Assembly (NCBI RefSeq): GCF_030694375.1 | Contig: NZ_JAUXYL010000040.1 | Span: forward strand, 248,001-312,000 | Length of the DNA: 64,000 nucleotides | Source: Algoriphagus sp. | GTDB taxonomy: Bacteria > Bacteroidota > Bacteroidia > Cytophagales > Cyclobacteriaceae | Reading direction: 5' to 3' | Shown here: positions 8,314 to 17,042 of the stretch, piece after piece | Layout: every line of letters starts with the position of its first letter | Position numbering within the stretch: position 1 is the first letter of the stretch | Notes under the pieces: generated by a model | Seen by the model: only the letters and a program-made list of their open reading frames with translations | Told to the model about the DNA's origin: nothing | Database searches by the model: none | Program-made: the position numbers and the translations under genes

Positions 8314-9228
8314 ATGGCTAAATCAGAACAAATCGAACAGCAAAAAATCCTACGGGTTTTCAAATTGATCAATCTGCTACAAGGAAACATAGGAAAGCCG
8401 GTTCATCGCTTGGCGGAGCTATTGGAAACCAACGAGCGAACCATTTATCGATATTTCAAATTGCTGGAGGCCTTGGGATTCGTTGTAATCAAAGAATTCA
8501 ACAAATATAAAATCAACGAAAGACCGGAATATTTACCGGCAACCTCGACTTTTGGAAGTTTTTCCCAGGAAGAAAATCTTTGGCTCAAGGGTTTGATCGA
8601 AAGTCAGGGTAAGGCAAACCTTCTACGTGATTCGCTTCTGCAAAAGCTTCAGCTAAAGTCGGAAGTAAAGCAGGGGACAGAGCAACTTTTTAAGGCAAAC
8701 CTCGGCCGGTTTGTGGATCTCATTGGGGAGGGGATTTCGGGCAAAAAGCAAATTTGGTTGAAGGATTATTATTCTCTGAGCAGTGATACCGTATCAGACA
8801 GGCTGGTCGAACCTGTGGGCTTTTCTACCGATTATGAAAATATTCATGCGTATGAAATTGAAAGCAAGAGCATGAAAGTGTTTAAAATTGAACGGATTGG
8901 AGAGGTTGTTCTTAGTTTGGATAGTTCGAAAAATGAAAATAAGCATGAACTTCCCGGTCAGGCACTTTTTGGCTACACCGGAAAAAGTAAGTTTAGGGTA
9001 AAATTGAGGCTTAGTAAGAAGGCGTATCAATTAATGCTCGAGGAATATCCCAATGCGCTTCCCTTTATGTCCATCAAAAACCGAAACCAATATTTTTTTG
9101 AAGGGGTAATTCCTCAACTTCCCGGTTTGGCGCGATTTATTTTGGGACTGCCGGGAGAAGTCAAGCTGGAAGAAGGAGAGGAGATGAAGACGTATTTGAA
9201 GGAGCAGATAGGCAAGGGAGTGTTTTGA
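8314..9228 (+). CDS. HTH/WYL-domain transcriptional regulator
   Basis: A 304-residue protein. Residues 10-60 form a winged helix of the HTH_11/DeoR type (LINLLQGNIGKPVHRLAELL, then NERTIYRYFKLLEALGF). A helical linker follows, then a C-terminal WYL-like domain (about residues 140-300) with YENIHAYEIESKSMKVFKIE, which occupies the position of the ligand-binding strands in WYL proteins. WYL regulators sense nucleotide or other ligands and often control DNA-repair or defence genes. Here no such genes lie beside it. It is monocistronic, and a palindrome sits in its promoter region. Target genes are unknown. Confidence 0.8.
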   Translation: MAKSEQIEQQKILRVFKLINLLQGNIGKPVHRLAELLETNERTIYRYFKLLEALGFVVIKEFNKYKINERPEYLPATSTFGSFSQEENLWLKGLIESQGKANLLRDSLLQKLQLKSEVKQGTEQLFKANLGRFVDLIGEGISGKKQIWLKDYYSLSSDTVSDRLVEPVGFSTDYENIHAYEIESKSMKVFKIERIGEVVLSLDSSKNENKHELPGQALFGYTGKSKFRVKLRLSKKAYQLMLEEYPNALPFMSIKNRNQYFFEGVIPQLPGLARFILGLPGEVKLEEGEEMKTYLKEQIGKGVF

Positions 9229-9510
9229 CAGGCAACAGTCCGATATCCAAAATCTCAAGAGATCAAGAATATTAATTCATAGAGGTTGTCTCATAACTGC
9301 TGTTTGTTACAATGAGTCTTAAATTATCAATAAACATACAAAAAGGAAATGACAGGATTTTTGAAGCCCAAGGCCATAAAAATCTTGATCTACGATTGAA
9401 TTTTAGCGGCCTAGACAAAACATTGATCGGAAGGGCGCGGAGGGAGGATTTGCCAGCGAGCCAGCGTTCGGCCTCGTGCGGTGGGAGCTTTGGCAAATCT
9501 TGACCTTTTG

Positions 9511-9536
9511 GTTCTTTTGGGTTAAGCCAAAAGAAC
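9511..9536. repeat. perfect 10-bp hairpin inside the MITE-like element
   Basis: GTTCTTTTGG and CCAAAAGAAC are perfect inverted copies around a 6-nt loop. It follows the GC-rich patch of the element. There is no T-tract, so a terminator role is not supported. Confidence 0.6.
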
Positions 9537-9719
9537 GAAGAAAAAGAATAACCTAACCTAAACTTAGAACCAGAATTAACTGGTTAATGGCGACAAATCA
9601 CACTTCATGAAATTGGAATATAATTTTGAATAATTAGTAAAAATAAAATTTAACACAATTTGTCATCGGTAGCGAAGTCGATATGTGGCTTTATTCGCTG
9701 GAAATGGCCTTCGGATACT

Positions 9720-9775
9720 GTCACACTGACCCTTTGATTCCGCTCAAGGTGAATGGAGTCGAAGGGTCAGGCTGA
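9720..9775. repeat. imperfect 22-bp inverted repeat near the right end of the element
   Basis: GTCACACTGACCC... pairs with ...GGGTCAGGCTGAC, 18 of 22 positions matching and two more able to form G-U pairs. It sits just inside the right inverted end of the element. Confidence 0.55.
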
Positions 9776-9873
9776 CACTTTCAGTCCTTTTGAGACAACC
9801 TCATTTCTTTCTTAAATCCAATGTCTTTTGTCTTGAATCTTATGACTTGTTTCCTGCATCAAAAGTCTAAATA

Positions 9874-11337
9874 CTATTTATCCCCATAGAGTTCTTTGCT
9901 GACTTCTTCATATTTGTCACCGACTGCCCATTTGGGTCGCTGGTTCCAATTGGCTACTTTTTGTGCAGAGAGAATATAGGATTTCCAATAGATCTTTGCA
10001 TAATCCATGTCAAAGCTGTCTACTTCATCTGCGGCTTTGTGATAATATTGTTGAATTTCATCATCAAATGCAGTGAATCCTAATGTGAAGCTTGGCGCAG
10101 GAATACCTTTTCTGGCAAAATTCACATTGTCTGAACGGTCATATAGGCCCTGTTCCGGAGAAGGATCTGCCTTTGCCGTCAAGCCAAACTCAGCAACAGC
10201 TTCCTCAATCATAAAATCTGCGCTAGTTCTACCCAAACCAATCACTGTGATGATGGACGTATCGTTATAACCGGCATTGTCAATATTCAAATTGTAAACG
10301 ATTTGGTTCAACGGAATCAATGGATTGTTGGCAAAGTAGCCACTACCCAAAAGTCCTTTTTCCTCAGCCGTCCAAAGTGCAAATATGACAGATCGTTTTG
10401 GAGGATTCTGTACGAAGTATTTGGCGGCATTAATCACTGCAACAGTGCCAACAGCATTGTCTCTTGCGCCATTATAAATCGAATCTCCTTTGGCATCAGG
10501 AGCGCCTACGCCCACGTGATCGTAATGCGCTGAGAGCATGATGAATTCATTTTTCAAAACCGGATCAGTACCTTCAATCCAAGCCAGGACATTTTTACCG
10601 TCTATGTCTACGTTAACTTTACCTTGAATCGCAAAAACAGCATTTTTCAGTTTATCACCTGTCATTTGGTTTTTTGCATCCTCAATCCAAACGTAGGGCA
10701 AATCACTTGCGGAACCTTGATCGACGCTCATTTGGGGCCGGTTAAGGAATCCGGAAACCAATTGCCATGGAACTGAGGGTACATTGAACCGCTCGATTAG
10801 GGCAACAGCTCCGGCTTCTTTTGCACGTAGGGTTTTGGATCTTCCTTCGGAAAAAAGTTGGTTTGGACTCAGCTTATTTGGGGCACCGGCATTGGTGATT
10901 GCGATTTTTCCTTTCAAATCCTTCCCTGCAAAATCCTCATCCATCCCAAATCCCACATCTACCAGTTCGTAAGTGCCTGAGAAGGATTTTCCATCTAAAA
11001 CCAGCATGTTTTGGCCTTGAGTGAATTCCTTATCTCCGATTTTCAGGGATCCTGATTTTGGAGGGGAGGAAAGCCGAAAGGGGATGTTTTGGTAAAATCC
11101 ATCCGCACCTGGAAGGGGAGTAGCTCCTGCTTTTTTGAGCAGATCTGCAATAAAGGTATAAGCCAACTTCATCTCAGGTCTGGCAGGGTCTCTTCCCATC
11201 AGTTCATCTGAAGCCAAGTAAGTGAACTCTTCGATGGCTGCCTTTGAATCAAATTTCTTTTCGATGTCTTGCTTTTGGGCAAAAGAAAATGAGCCAATGG
11301 CAAGCAGTAAGCTCATGGTAATGGTTAATCTCTTCAT
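9874..11337 (-). CDS. secreted M28-family zinc aminopeptidase
   Basis: A 487-residue exported peptidase when started at ATG 11337 (MKRLTITMSLLLAIGSFSFA, a good signal peptide); a longer frame to 11481 overlaps truC and is rejected. The M28 metal-binding pattern is present: SAHYDHVG near residue 270, GARDNAVGTVAVINAA near 290 and WTAEEKGLLGS near 325. A PA-like insert lies in the first half (GKIAITNAGAPN, RAKEAGAVALIER). These enzymes release N-terminal amino acids using two zinc ions in the periplasm or outside. It lies 43 bp downstream of truC on the same strand. Confidence 0.88.
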   Translation of the reverse strand: MKRLTITMSLLLAIGSFSFAQKQDIEKKFDSKAAIEEFTYLASDELMGRDPARPEMKLAYTFIADLLKKAGATPLPGADGFYQNIPFRLSSPPKSGSLKIGDKEFTQGQNMLVLDGKSFSGTYELVDVGFGMDEDFAGKDLKGKIAITNAGAPNKLSPNQLFSEGRSKTLRAKEAGAVALIERFNVPSVPWQLVSGFLNRPQMSVDQGSASDLPYVWIEDAKNQMTGDKLKNAVFAIQGKVNVDIDGKNVLAWIEGTDPVLKNEFIMLSAHYDHVGVGAPDAKGDSIYNGARDNAVGTVAVINAAKYFVQNPPKRSVIFALWTAEEKGLLGSGYFANNPLIPLNQIVYNLNIDNAGYNDTSIITVIGLGRTSADFMIEEAVAEFGLTAKADPSPEQGLYDRSDNVNFARKGIPAPSFTLGFTAFDDEIQQYYHKAADEVDSFDMDYAKIYWKSYILSAQKVANWNQRPKWAVGDKYEEVSKELYGDK

Positions 11338-11380
11338 AGGGTAATTAAATAATGGGGGAAAATAGCGCAAATTCTCGATT

Positions 11381-12097
11381 TCAATTCGAAGCCTGTAGAA
11401 TTTCATTCGGTTTCCACGCCAATTCTTGCATGATTGTTCGGAAATGTACAGGAATAGGGCAGGAGACTGAAATTTTTTCACCTGTCATGGGATTGTTTAC
11501 AGACAACTTCCATGCATGAAGCAAAAGATTAGTAAGTCCGAATTGCTTTTCAAAAAAAATATTCTGCTTGTTATCGCCATGCTTTTTGTCACCAACAATG
11601 TAATGACGAATATGGGCCAAATGCCTTCGAATCTGATGGGTGCGTCCTGTCATTAGATCCACCTCGAGAAGACTGTATCTGCTTGTAGGATAGCGACCGG
11701 TGGAATTGAATGGAATTTCCGATTCAGCGATGACCTTGTATTTAGTTTGGGCCTCCTGAAGTTTTCCGGATCGCTCACTCGTCAGTGGATGATCGATCAG
11801 ATTTTCTTTTTCTACAGGAATGCCGCGGACTATTGCGAGGTAAGTTTTTTCCACTTTTCGATCGCTGAATTGTGCTTTCATTAAAGGAAGAATTGCCTCA
11901 TTTTTTGCAAAAAGTAAGGTTCCACTCGTCGCCCGATCCAACCGATGTACAGGAGCTACCCAAGAACCGATCTGATCCCGAAGTTGAATTAAGGCGTTTT
12001 CATCCTCTCCAAAAGCCTGACGTGTCCGGTGAACCAGCAATCCGGCAGGTTTGTCAATGATGATTAAGTGTTCGTCTTCGAAGAGGATGTCTAGCAT
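11381..12097 (-). CDS. truC: tRNA pseudouridine(65) synthase TruC
   Basis: A 238-residue protein from ATG 12097 (MLDILFEDEHLIIIDKPAG). The catalytic motif is PVHRLDRATSGTLLFAK, with the Asp that attacks the uracil ring. TruC rather than RluA/RluC is indicated by IVRGIP after the core, by TGRYPTSRYSLLEVDL and by HLAHIRHYIVGDKKHGD, and by the lack of an S4 domain. TruC makes pseudouridine 65 in some tRNAs. The gene stands between mnmA and the M28 gene on the same strand, so two tRNA-modification genes are close, separated by a repeat-filled 196-bp gap. Confidence 0.85.
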   Translation of the reverse strand: MLDILFEDEHLIIIDKPAGLLVHRTRQAFGEDENALIQLRDQIGSWVAPVHRLDRATSGTLLFAKNEAILPLMKAQFSDRKVEKTYLAIVRGIPVEKENLIDHPLTSERSGKLQEAQTKYKVIAESEIPFNSTGRYPTSRYSLLEVDLMTGRTHQIRRHLAHIRHYIVGDKKHGDNKQNIFFEKQFGLTNLLLHAWKLSVNNPMTGEKISVSCPIPVHFRTIMQELAWKPNEILQASN

Positions 12098-12108
12098 AAG
12101 GATTTTTA

Positions 12109-12290
12109 ACCACGGAGTACGCGGAGGAAAATTGAGCGGGCGCAAAGAAAGTTTGATTTACAGTTTAAAACCAACAAAAGCTTTAGCTTTCTCTGTGACC
12201 TCAAAAAGGCTCATTTCGGTTTTTAGGATTGAAGTTCAATTTAAGGTTTGCCAACGAACTCTTTTTTTCTCCGTGCTCTCCGTGGTAAAT
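12109..12290. repeat. dispersed repeat with inverted ends (family shared with 29926-30292)
   Basis: ACCACGGAG at 12109 and CTCCGTGGT at 12278 form inverted ends. Between them lies AAAAGCTTTAGCTTTCTCTG, which also occurs in near-identical form at about 29928 and 30118. It fills the truC-mnmA gap. No gene is seen in it. Confidence 0.55.
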
Positions 12291-12293
12291 TTT

Positions 12294-13505
12294 TTAAAAT
12301 ATCGTTCCGCTTCCGATACATTCTTCTCTTTGGTACCAAGCCACAAACTGTCCGGAAGCAATTCCTTTTTGGGCATTTTCAAAGATCACATACAATCCAT
12401 TTTCCCGCATAATCAGAGTCGCTTTGGAAAGCGGCTGACGATATCGGATGCGTGCCAAATATTCGGCTGATTCTCCTGGCTGTAGTGCCAAATCTTCTCT
12501 GATCCAATGGATCTCCTCATTTTTCACAAAGAGTCCAAATCGGTTTAACCCGGGATGATCCTCACCTAAACCTGTGAAAATGACATTCTCTTTGGTATCG
12601 GTAGAAATTACAAAAAGTGGCTTACCTGTGCCGCCTACTTGGAGTCCTTTGCGCTGACCCACGGTGAAATAATGTGCGCCATTGTGCTCACCCAAGATTT
12701 TTCCCTGATCAGCTGTGAAATGTATCGGTAAGGAAATCGCTTTCAAAATGTCATCATCCCAATCTTCAGGAGCAATTCCCACAGGCATTTGCAGCTTTTG
12801 AAAGACCTCCAGATTTTCTGGAATCTGAATGATTTTACCTTTTTTAGGTTTGAGTTGCTGCTGAAGGAATTCAGGCAGGCGTACTTTACCGATGAAGCAA
12901 AGTCCTTGTGAATCTTTCTTTTCAGCAGTGATTAAATCTGCTTCTTTGGCGATTTTTCGTACATCGGGTTTTTGCAAATGGCCGATGGGGAAAAGCGCCT
13001 TGGAAAGTTGCTCTTGGGAAAGTTGGCAAAGAAAATAGCTTTGATCTTTGTTTGGATCGGCTCCGGCCAAAAGCTGGTAAACGGGCTTTCCATCCACTTC
13101 AATTTCGCCTTTTTGGCAATAATGTCCCGTAGCCACAAAGTCCGCTTTGAGCTTTTGGGCAGCTTTTAAGAAAATATCGAATTTGATTTCCCGGTTGCAG
13201 AGGATGTCCGGATTTGGTGTGCGTCCGGCTTCGTATTCCGCAAACATGTAATCCACAATCCGCTCCCGGTATTCTTCACTGAGATCGATGGCTTGGAAGG
13301 GGATTCCGAGTTTTTCGGCCACTAGCATCGCATCGGTGGAGTCTTCCATCCATGGGCACTCGTTGGAGATGGTGACGGATTCATCGTGCCAGTTTTTCAT
13401 AAACATGCCGATGACTTCGTAGCCCTGATCGAGTAATAATTTGGCAGCCACGCTGCTGTCGACACCGCCCGAAAGGCCTACGACGACTCTAGGTTTTGTT
13501 TTCAT
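12294..13505 (-). CDS. mnmA: tRNA-specific 2-thiouridylase MnmA
   Basis: A 403-residue enzyme; MnmA is usually 360-400. The PP-loop is at the N-terminus ([14 protein letters not shown]), then GMFMKNWHD. The two catalytic cysteines are visible in [12 protein letters not shown] and in [11 protein letters not shown], and the C-terminal region has FTVGQRKGL. The enzyme activates U34 of Lys, Glu and Gln tRNAs with ATP and inserts sulfur. The start [16 protein letters not shown] fits the family. Confidence 0.95.
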   Translation of the reverse strand: MKTKPRVVVGLSGGVDSSVAAKLLLDQGYEVIGMFMKNWHDESVTISNECPWMEDSTDAMLVAEKLGIPFQAIDLSEEYRERIVDYMFAEYEAGRTPNPDILCNREIKFDIFLKAAQKLKADFVATGHYCQKGEIEVDGKPVYQLLAGADPNKDQSYFLCQLSQEQLSKALFPIGHLQKPDVRKIAKEADLITAEKKDSQGLCFIGKVRLPEFLQQQLKPKKGKIIQIPENLEVFQKLQMPVGIAPEDWDDDILKAISLPIHFTADQGKILGEHNGAHYFTVGQRKGLQVGGTGKPLFVISTDTKENVIFTGLGEDHPGLNRFGLFVKNEEIHWIREDLALQPGESAEYLARIRYRQPLSKATLIMRENGLYVIFENAQKGIASGQFVAWYQREECIGSGTIF

Positions 13506-13595
13506 AGGTAAGAATTAATGGATTCAAGGTCCATTAGGTTACGGAGATGAAACGTCGATTTGATTTCAATAAGTTCGTGAAGATAAATTAAAAGA

Positions 13596-13672
13596 GTTGT
13601 AAGGTTGCAAAGTGCTAAAGTTGTAAAGTTGGATCCTAACTTTGCCACCTTGCAACTTTCAAACTTTACAAC
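13596..13672. repeat. AT-rich inverted repeat built of GTTGTAAAGTT-like modules
   Basis: GTTGTAAGGTTGCAAAG on the left pairs imperfectly with CTTGCAACTTTC...TTTACAAC on the right, with internal copies of the same word. It fills most of the divergent gap between mnmA and arfB and ends 3 bp before the arfB start codon, so it must also form the arfB leader. Confidence 0.5.
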
Positions 13673-13675
13673 CAA

Positions 13676-14092
13676 ATGTCCCTCGAAAAACGAATAGCTA
13701 ACGGAGACTTTGTCCCCGAACTTCAATTCCAAACTGCCCGAAGTGGTGGACCTGGAGGACAAAACGTCAATAAGGTTGAGACGAAAGTTCAGTTGAGTTT
13801 CGATGTCAACAAGTCATTGGTCCTGAGCGAGGAAGAAAAATTGACTTTGCTTCAAAAAGCGAAAAACAAGATCGATCAGGAAGGGAATTTGAACCTTTCC
13901 TGTCAGGAAAAGCGCTCTCAAATTCAGAACAAAGAGCTGGTGATCAAGAAATTTTATGATCTGCTAAAAACAGCTTTTCACAAAAAGAAAATCCGAAAAG
14001 CAACGAGACCAAGCAAAGGTGCTATTGAAGATCGCTTAAAATCAAAGAAGGTTCAGGCGGAAAAGAAGGCAAATCGGAAGTGGAAAGAGTAA
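13676..14092 (+). CDS. arfB: alternative ribosome-rescue factor ArfB (peptidyl-tRNA hydrolase, GGQ)
   Basis: A 138-residue protein with the release-factor catalytic loop SGGPGGQNVNKVETKVQL (GGQ at residues 27-29). It has a C-terminal basic tail (KKIRKATRPSKGAIEDRLKS, then AEKKANRKW) that in ArfB enters the empty mRNA channel. Length and tail distinguish it from RF1/RF2, which have codon-recognition domains. It frees ribosomes stalled without a stop codon. Together with the bVLRF1 homologue at 3583 the window encodes two predicted rescue hydrolases of different folds. Confidence 0.92.
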   Translation: MSLEKRIANGDFVPELQFQTARSGGPGGQNVNKVETKVQLSFDVNKSLVLSEEEKLTLLQKAKNKIDQEGNLNLSCQEKRSQIQNKELVIKKFYDLLKTAFHKKKIRKATRPSKGAIEDRLKSKKVQAEKKANRKWKE

Positions 14093-14227
14093 ATCAAAGT
14101 AGCAAGTATCTGGTAGCAGGTATCAAGATATTGGAAGTAAGATGCTTGCGACAAGAGTTTTGGAGCTAAGAAGTATAAAGTCAAAAAGTTTAACTGCCGG
14201 AGGTAGGCTTAAAAATTAAGATCTAAA

Positions 14228-14260
14228 AACTTTTCCAAAGTTTGAAACTTTGGAAAAGTT
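14228..14260. repeat. perfect 33-bp palindrome between convergent genes
   Basis: Two perfect 16-bp arms (AACTTTTCCAAAGTTT and its complement) flank one G. It lies between the ends of arfB and the PepSY gene. There is no T-run beyond the arms, so it looks more like a dispersed palindromic repeat than a simple terminator; it could still stop transcription in both directions. Confidence 0.65.
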
Positions 14261-14278
14261 AAAGTCAGAAGTCCAAGA

Positions 14279-14974
14279 TTATTTTTTTGAGGATTTAGAT
14301 TTTTTCCAAGTCATAAAGAACAGTGTAAAGCCAGAAGCAATCGTGGCCAATCCAAACAGGGAAAATGCCCTCAACAGGAGGTTGTTGAAATTGTCCCGAC
14401 CAGCGTAATCCATCGTGTGAAACATCCAAAGCGTGTCAAACCAACGCCAGTTTCTATGCCTGACGCGTTCAAAATTTCCGCTTTTGGCATCAATGTAAGC
14501 TGTAAGATTCTCGGGATGCTCAAAGTTAACCGCCCAAGCCGGTAGGGGACGACCCCGATATTCGTGGTGCGAACCAGTCTCCGTCAGGTATTCAGCTGAT
14601 TTGATTCCAAAGTCACCTTTGATATAGATTTTGGCGATCTCCTTGGCTTCTTCTTCGGTGATTTCACCTTTGGAAGCCCCAGTTTGTGCATGAAACAGTT
14701 GCTCGCCATTTACCCAATAGTAGGGTTGGTGTTTGACAAAACGGAGCTCCAGGCTGGCAATCTCTAAGGTAGAATCCAAACTTGCGGGATCGACCAAATT
14801 GGCAGCAGTCATATGCATCATGTGATCCTGGTGAAAATGATCCCCGTGAATCTCGTCGATGTCTGTCCAAGAAAAATAAAGTCCTGAGATCGTCCAGAAC
14901 AGAAATTGTATCCCGATGAAAACACCTAAAAAGCGGTGGATTCTTCGGGCGTAGAATTGGTTGTTCTTTCGCAT
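14279..14974 (-). CDS. PepSY-domain membrane protein of the metal-efflux cluster
   Basis: A 231-residue protein with two membrane helices: residues 14-33 (FLGVFIGIQFLFWTISGLYF) and 203-223 (FSLFGLATIASGFTLFFM). The loop between them is periplasmic and contains PepSY-like stretches (ITEEEAKEIAKIYI, then AWAVNFEHPENLTAYIDAKS). A His/Met-rich patch HGDHFHQDHMMHM follows the first helix and could bind metal. It starts one base after the DUF2911 stop (TAAGATG), so it is translationally linked and is the last gene of the cluster. Its exact role is unknown. Confidence 0.8.
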   Translation of the reverse strand: MRKNNQFYARRIHRFLGVFIGIQFLFWTISGLYFSWTDIDEIHGDHFHQDHMMHMTAANLVDPASLDSTLEIASLELRFVKHQPYYWVNGEQLFHAQTGASKGEITEEEAKEIAKIYIKGDFGIKSAEYLTETGSHHEYRGRPLPAWAVNFEHPENLTAYIDAKSGNFERVRHRNWRWFDTLWMFHTMDYAGRDNFNNLLLRAFSLFGLATIASGFTLFFMTWKKSKSSKK

Positions 14975-14975
14975 C

Positions 14976-15557
14976 TTACTTGTTGATTACTTCAAAACTC
15001 ACTTTTGTCTTATCCCAAGCCATGCTTATTTCTGCTGTATTCGCAGATTTTTCGGTGACAGTGTAAGTAAGTGATTCAACTGTTTCTGTAAGGATCTCCG
15101 GCGTTACCGTCATGCGGATGATATCTTCGGCTGGATTGTAATCGTCTGCAAGGTGCATGTCCCAAACTTTATTAAGAATGAGTGTCCATTCGGTTTCCCC
15201 GGGAATGGTGAAGAAGCCGTATTTCCCTGCCGGGATTTCTTTTCCTCCGATCAATACATTTTTATCAAACTTTATACTTGTGGCTTTATGCGCTCCGGTG
15301 GACCAAACTTCTCCAAACCCAACCAGTCCACCGAAAATTTGCCTTCCCCGGACACTTGGAGAGGAATAGTCGATGTGGATGTGATTACCTCCCACCATCG
15401 CCATGGCTTCAGTTTTTGGGCTTTTGGAGGCAGTGGGTGCAGTTGCTGTTTGGTGCTGACTGTGATCTTCTGCTGTTAGGGTTTCAGATTCCGTTTTGGG
15501 AGAACAAGAAATTGCAACTAAAAGGAAAATGGCTGAGATAATGGGTGAATACTTCAT
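14976..15557 (-). CDS. DUF2911 lipoprotein
   Basis: A 193-residue lipoprotein (ISC lipobox near residue 18) with a His/Ser/Thr-rich linker (AEDHSQHQ). The DUF2911 domain covers about residues 55-190: IDYSSPSVRGRQIFGGLVGF, GEVWSTGAHKATSIKF, PAGKYGFFTIPG and WTLILNKVWDMH. The family is common in Bacteroidota and its function is unknown. Its place between the CHY and PepSY genes of the cluster suggests a role in the cell envelope during metal stress. Confidence 0.85.
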   Translation of the reverse strand: MKYSPIISAIFLLVAISCSPKTESETLTAEDHSQHQTATAPTASKSPKTEAMAMVGGNHIHIDYSSPSVRGRQIFGGLVGFGEVWSTGAHKATSIKFDKNVLIGGKEIPAGKYGFFTIPGETEWTLILNKVWDMHLADDYNPAEDIIRMTVTPEILTETVESLTYTVTEKSANTAEISMAWDKTKVSFEVINK

Positions 15558-15659
15558 AGTGCTGTGTGATGGTGGGTGATAGGTTATTTGTTATTGGGTT
15601 ATTTGTAAAGGTTATTTTAACCTTCCTACTTTGTACCTGGTACTTAGTACTTCGTACAT

Positions 15660-16085
15660 TCAATCTGTTTCAAAATACAAATGGTAATGCTTGCTGCATC
15701 CGGGGTTAAAGCCCGATTTACAACTTGGACAGGTATTGTTTGAGGCCATGTAATCTTTAATACTTAATTCGGTACCGCAAACGCCACAAAGAATTGCTTT
15801 TTGGTCAAATTCTGCCTTTGGCCAGACTTTATGCTCATGGTCTGCTTCCTCTTCATGGCAAGAAAAGCAGGGGTAATATTTGTCGCAACATTTGAATTTG
15901 ATGGCTATGATGTCCAATTCGGAATGCCAATGCACACAGCGGGTTTGATTGTCCACAGGTTTTCCGAAAACATTTACTCCGCGGATTTGTGAGACTTTCA
16001 GTGGTTCCAATACTTTCTCTTGAGCAAAAGAACCTGCTGTGAAAAGCAGAATAAGTCCAAGTGTAAATAGTACATTTTTTCTCAT
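15660..16085 (-). CDS. exported CHY-type zinc-finger protein
   Basis: A 141-residue protein. Residues 1-21 form a signal peptide (MRKNVLFTLGLILLFTAGSF-A). The rest is one CHY zinc finger: TRCVHWHSELDIIAIKFKCC, YPCFSCHEEEADHEH, ILCGVCGTELSI, NTCPSCKSGFNPGCSKHYHL. These Cys and His residues would bind up to three zinc ions, as in the CHY domain of RCHY1. Bacterial CHY proteins are usually cytoplasmic, so export is unusual. It lies between the DUF3347 and DUF2911 genes of the efflux cluster, where it may bind metal or a partner in the periplasm. Confidence 0.85.
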   Translation of the reverse strand: MRKNVLFTLGLILLFTAGSFAQEKVLEPLKVSQIRGVNVFGKPVDNQTRCVHWHSELDIIAIKFKCCDKYYPCFSCHEEEADHEHKVWPKAEFDQKAILCGVCGTELSIKDYMASNNTCPSCKSGFNPGCSKHYHLYFETD

Positions 16086-16159
16086 TGGATTGATTGGTAT
16101 ATGTTCATCCGCAATAATTCAGCTAAATTCTAATCAATGGATTTGAGGATCAAAGCGGC

Positions 16160-16196
16160 GCAATTCCCCCTTTTTAAGAGGGGTAGGGGGATTTAA
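16160..16196. repeat. dispersed CCCCC/GGGGG intergenic repeat
   Basis: AATTCCCCCTTTTT and AGAGGGGTAGGGGGATTT form a short hairpin-prone module of a type seen widely between genes in Bacteroidota. It lies in the 200-bp gap between the DUF3347 and CHY genes, which holds no gene. Confidence 0.5.
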
Positions 16197-16285
16197 TTCT
16201 ACAAAAATATGGATTTGTGCAGCATTCCGAATTTTCAAATAATTCAGAAGACGGGTCCTAAATAAGGCCCGCCTCCCAAATTGAT

Positions 16286-16861
16286 TTAATTCAAAGCCAA
16301 AGTTTCCTCTACTCGACCGCAAGTCAACATCGAACTTCCAAACAATGGATTTTTGATGTTTTCATTAGCGCTCAGCCACATGCCTCCTTTGTTTCCCTTG
16401 TACATCGGGCAATACTGATGGTAAAGTGTACGGTCAACTCCGGCGATTTTCAGAAACTCCTTCATGGTAACACTAAGTGACTGAAAACTTTCACGCTGGG
16501 CAGCAATGTCTCCAGCTGCCAATTTTTCGGCAAATCCGATAGCTTCTACCTGTAGTCTTTCTAATTCTTCGGGGTCATTTGCCTGAGATGACGCGATATC
16601 ATATGCTTTAAGATCGGAAACTAAAGCAACACTTTTGATTGAAGCAGTTGCTTGATCATCGGCGACCAAAGCATCTTTTACGGCTAAATACCCTTCAATA
16701 ATTGCTGTTGTGGACTTTGAACTTTTCACTGCCATAGCTTTGGCGGTAGTCGCGTCACTCGAAGCGTGGGCTTCTGCATGAGTTTCTTTTGAGGTGGATT
16801 TTTCTCCGCAGGAAAACACTGCGAATGAAATCAGAGATGCGAATAAGAGGGTCTTTTTCAT
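16286..16861 (-). CDS. DUF3347 lipoprotein, putative copper-binding
   Basis: A 191-residue lipoprotein (VFSCG lipobox). A short His/Ala/Ser linker is followed by a helical DUF3347 domain (about residues 50-190): IIEGYLAVKDALVADD, LSVTMKEFLKIAG, then YHQYCPMYKGNKGGMWLS and FGSSMLTCG. The Cys-Pro-Met and Met-x-x-Cys pairs are candidate Cu(I)/Ag(I) ligands. The same domain is fused to the C-terminus of the CusB-like protein encoded just upstream. It probably hands metal to the efflux pump in the periplasm. Confidence 0.85.
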   Translation of the reverse strand: MKKTLLFASLISFAVFSCGEKSTSKETHAEAHASSDATTAKAMAVKSSKSTTAIIEGYLAVKDALVADDQATASIKSVALVSDLKAYDIASSQANDPEELERLQVEAIGFAEKLAAGDIAAQRESFQSLSVTMKEFLKIAGVDRTLYHQYCPMYKGNKGGMWLSANENIKNPLFGSSMLTCGRVEETLALN

Positions 16862-16943
16862 GTGTTTATAATTTGTTTTTAAGTGGCCACATGGAATCTC
16901 GCATGGTGAATAATCATCCCAGTGTGTGACACCGAAGGTTCAT

Positions 16944-16964
16944 GCCTGCCTGTAGCAGACAGGC
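16944..16964. repeat. REP-like GCCTGCCTG hairpin
   Basis: GCCTGCCTG-TAG-CAGACAGGC forms a 9-bp stem with one weak pair. Related GCCTGCC/GGCAGGC words occur near 20405, 29632, 46074 and 63969 in this window. Confidence 0.55.
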
Positions 16965-17042
16965 TTGATTTCATTTGAAATTAATTTGATTTGTGATAAG
17001 TGTTTGATTTTTATTCTTTCAAGATTCGGTCTGTAGGGAAAT

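Larger units (their letters stand above)
9282..9801. mobile_element. MITE-like or decayed insertion element with 15-bp inverted ends
   Basis: The left end GAGGTTGTCTCATAA (9282-9296) and the right end TTTTGAGACAACCTC (9787-9801) are inverted copies with one mismatch. This end sequence resembles those of IS1182-type elements. The 520-bp body has no transposase frame. It holds a GC-rich patch (about 9430-9490), a perfect 10-bp hairpin (9511-9536) and an imperfect 22-bp hairpin (9720-9775). No clear target-site duplication is visible in the flanks, so age or exact ends are uncertain. Confidence 0.55.

Noticed and set aside
9312..9503. 63-residue frame within the MITE-like element, and a 74-residue frame on the other strand
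   Set aside because: Both lie over the GC-rich core of the element, have no recognisable domain and are best explained as element sequence.
8107..9801. WYL regulator plus flanking element as a defence island
   Set aside because: No nuclease, methyltransferase, helicase partner or other defence gene adjoins it; HrpB is a housekeeping-type gene.
16134..16322. 62-residue minus-strand frame reading NPPTPLKKGELRRF
   Set aside because: This is the translation of the common CCCCC/GGGGG intergenic repeat and overlaps the DUF3347 gene end.
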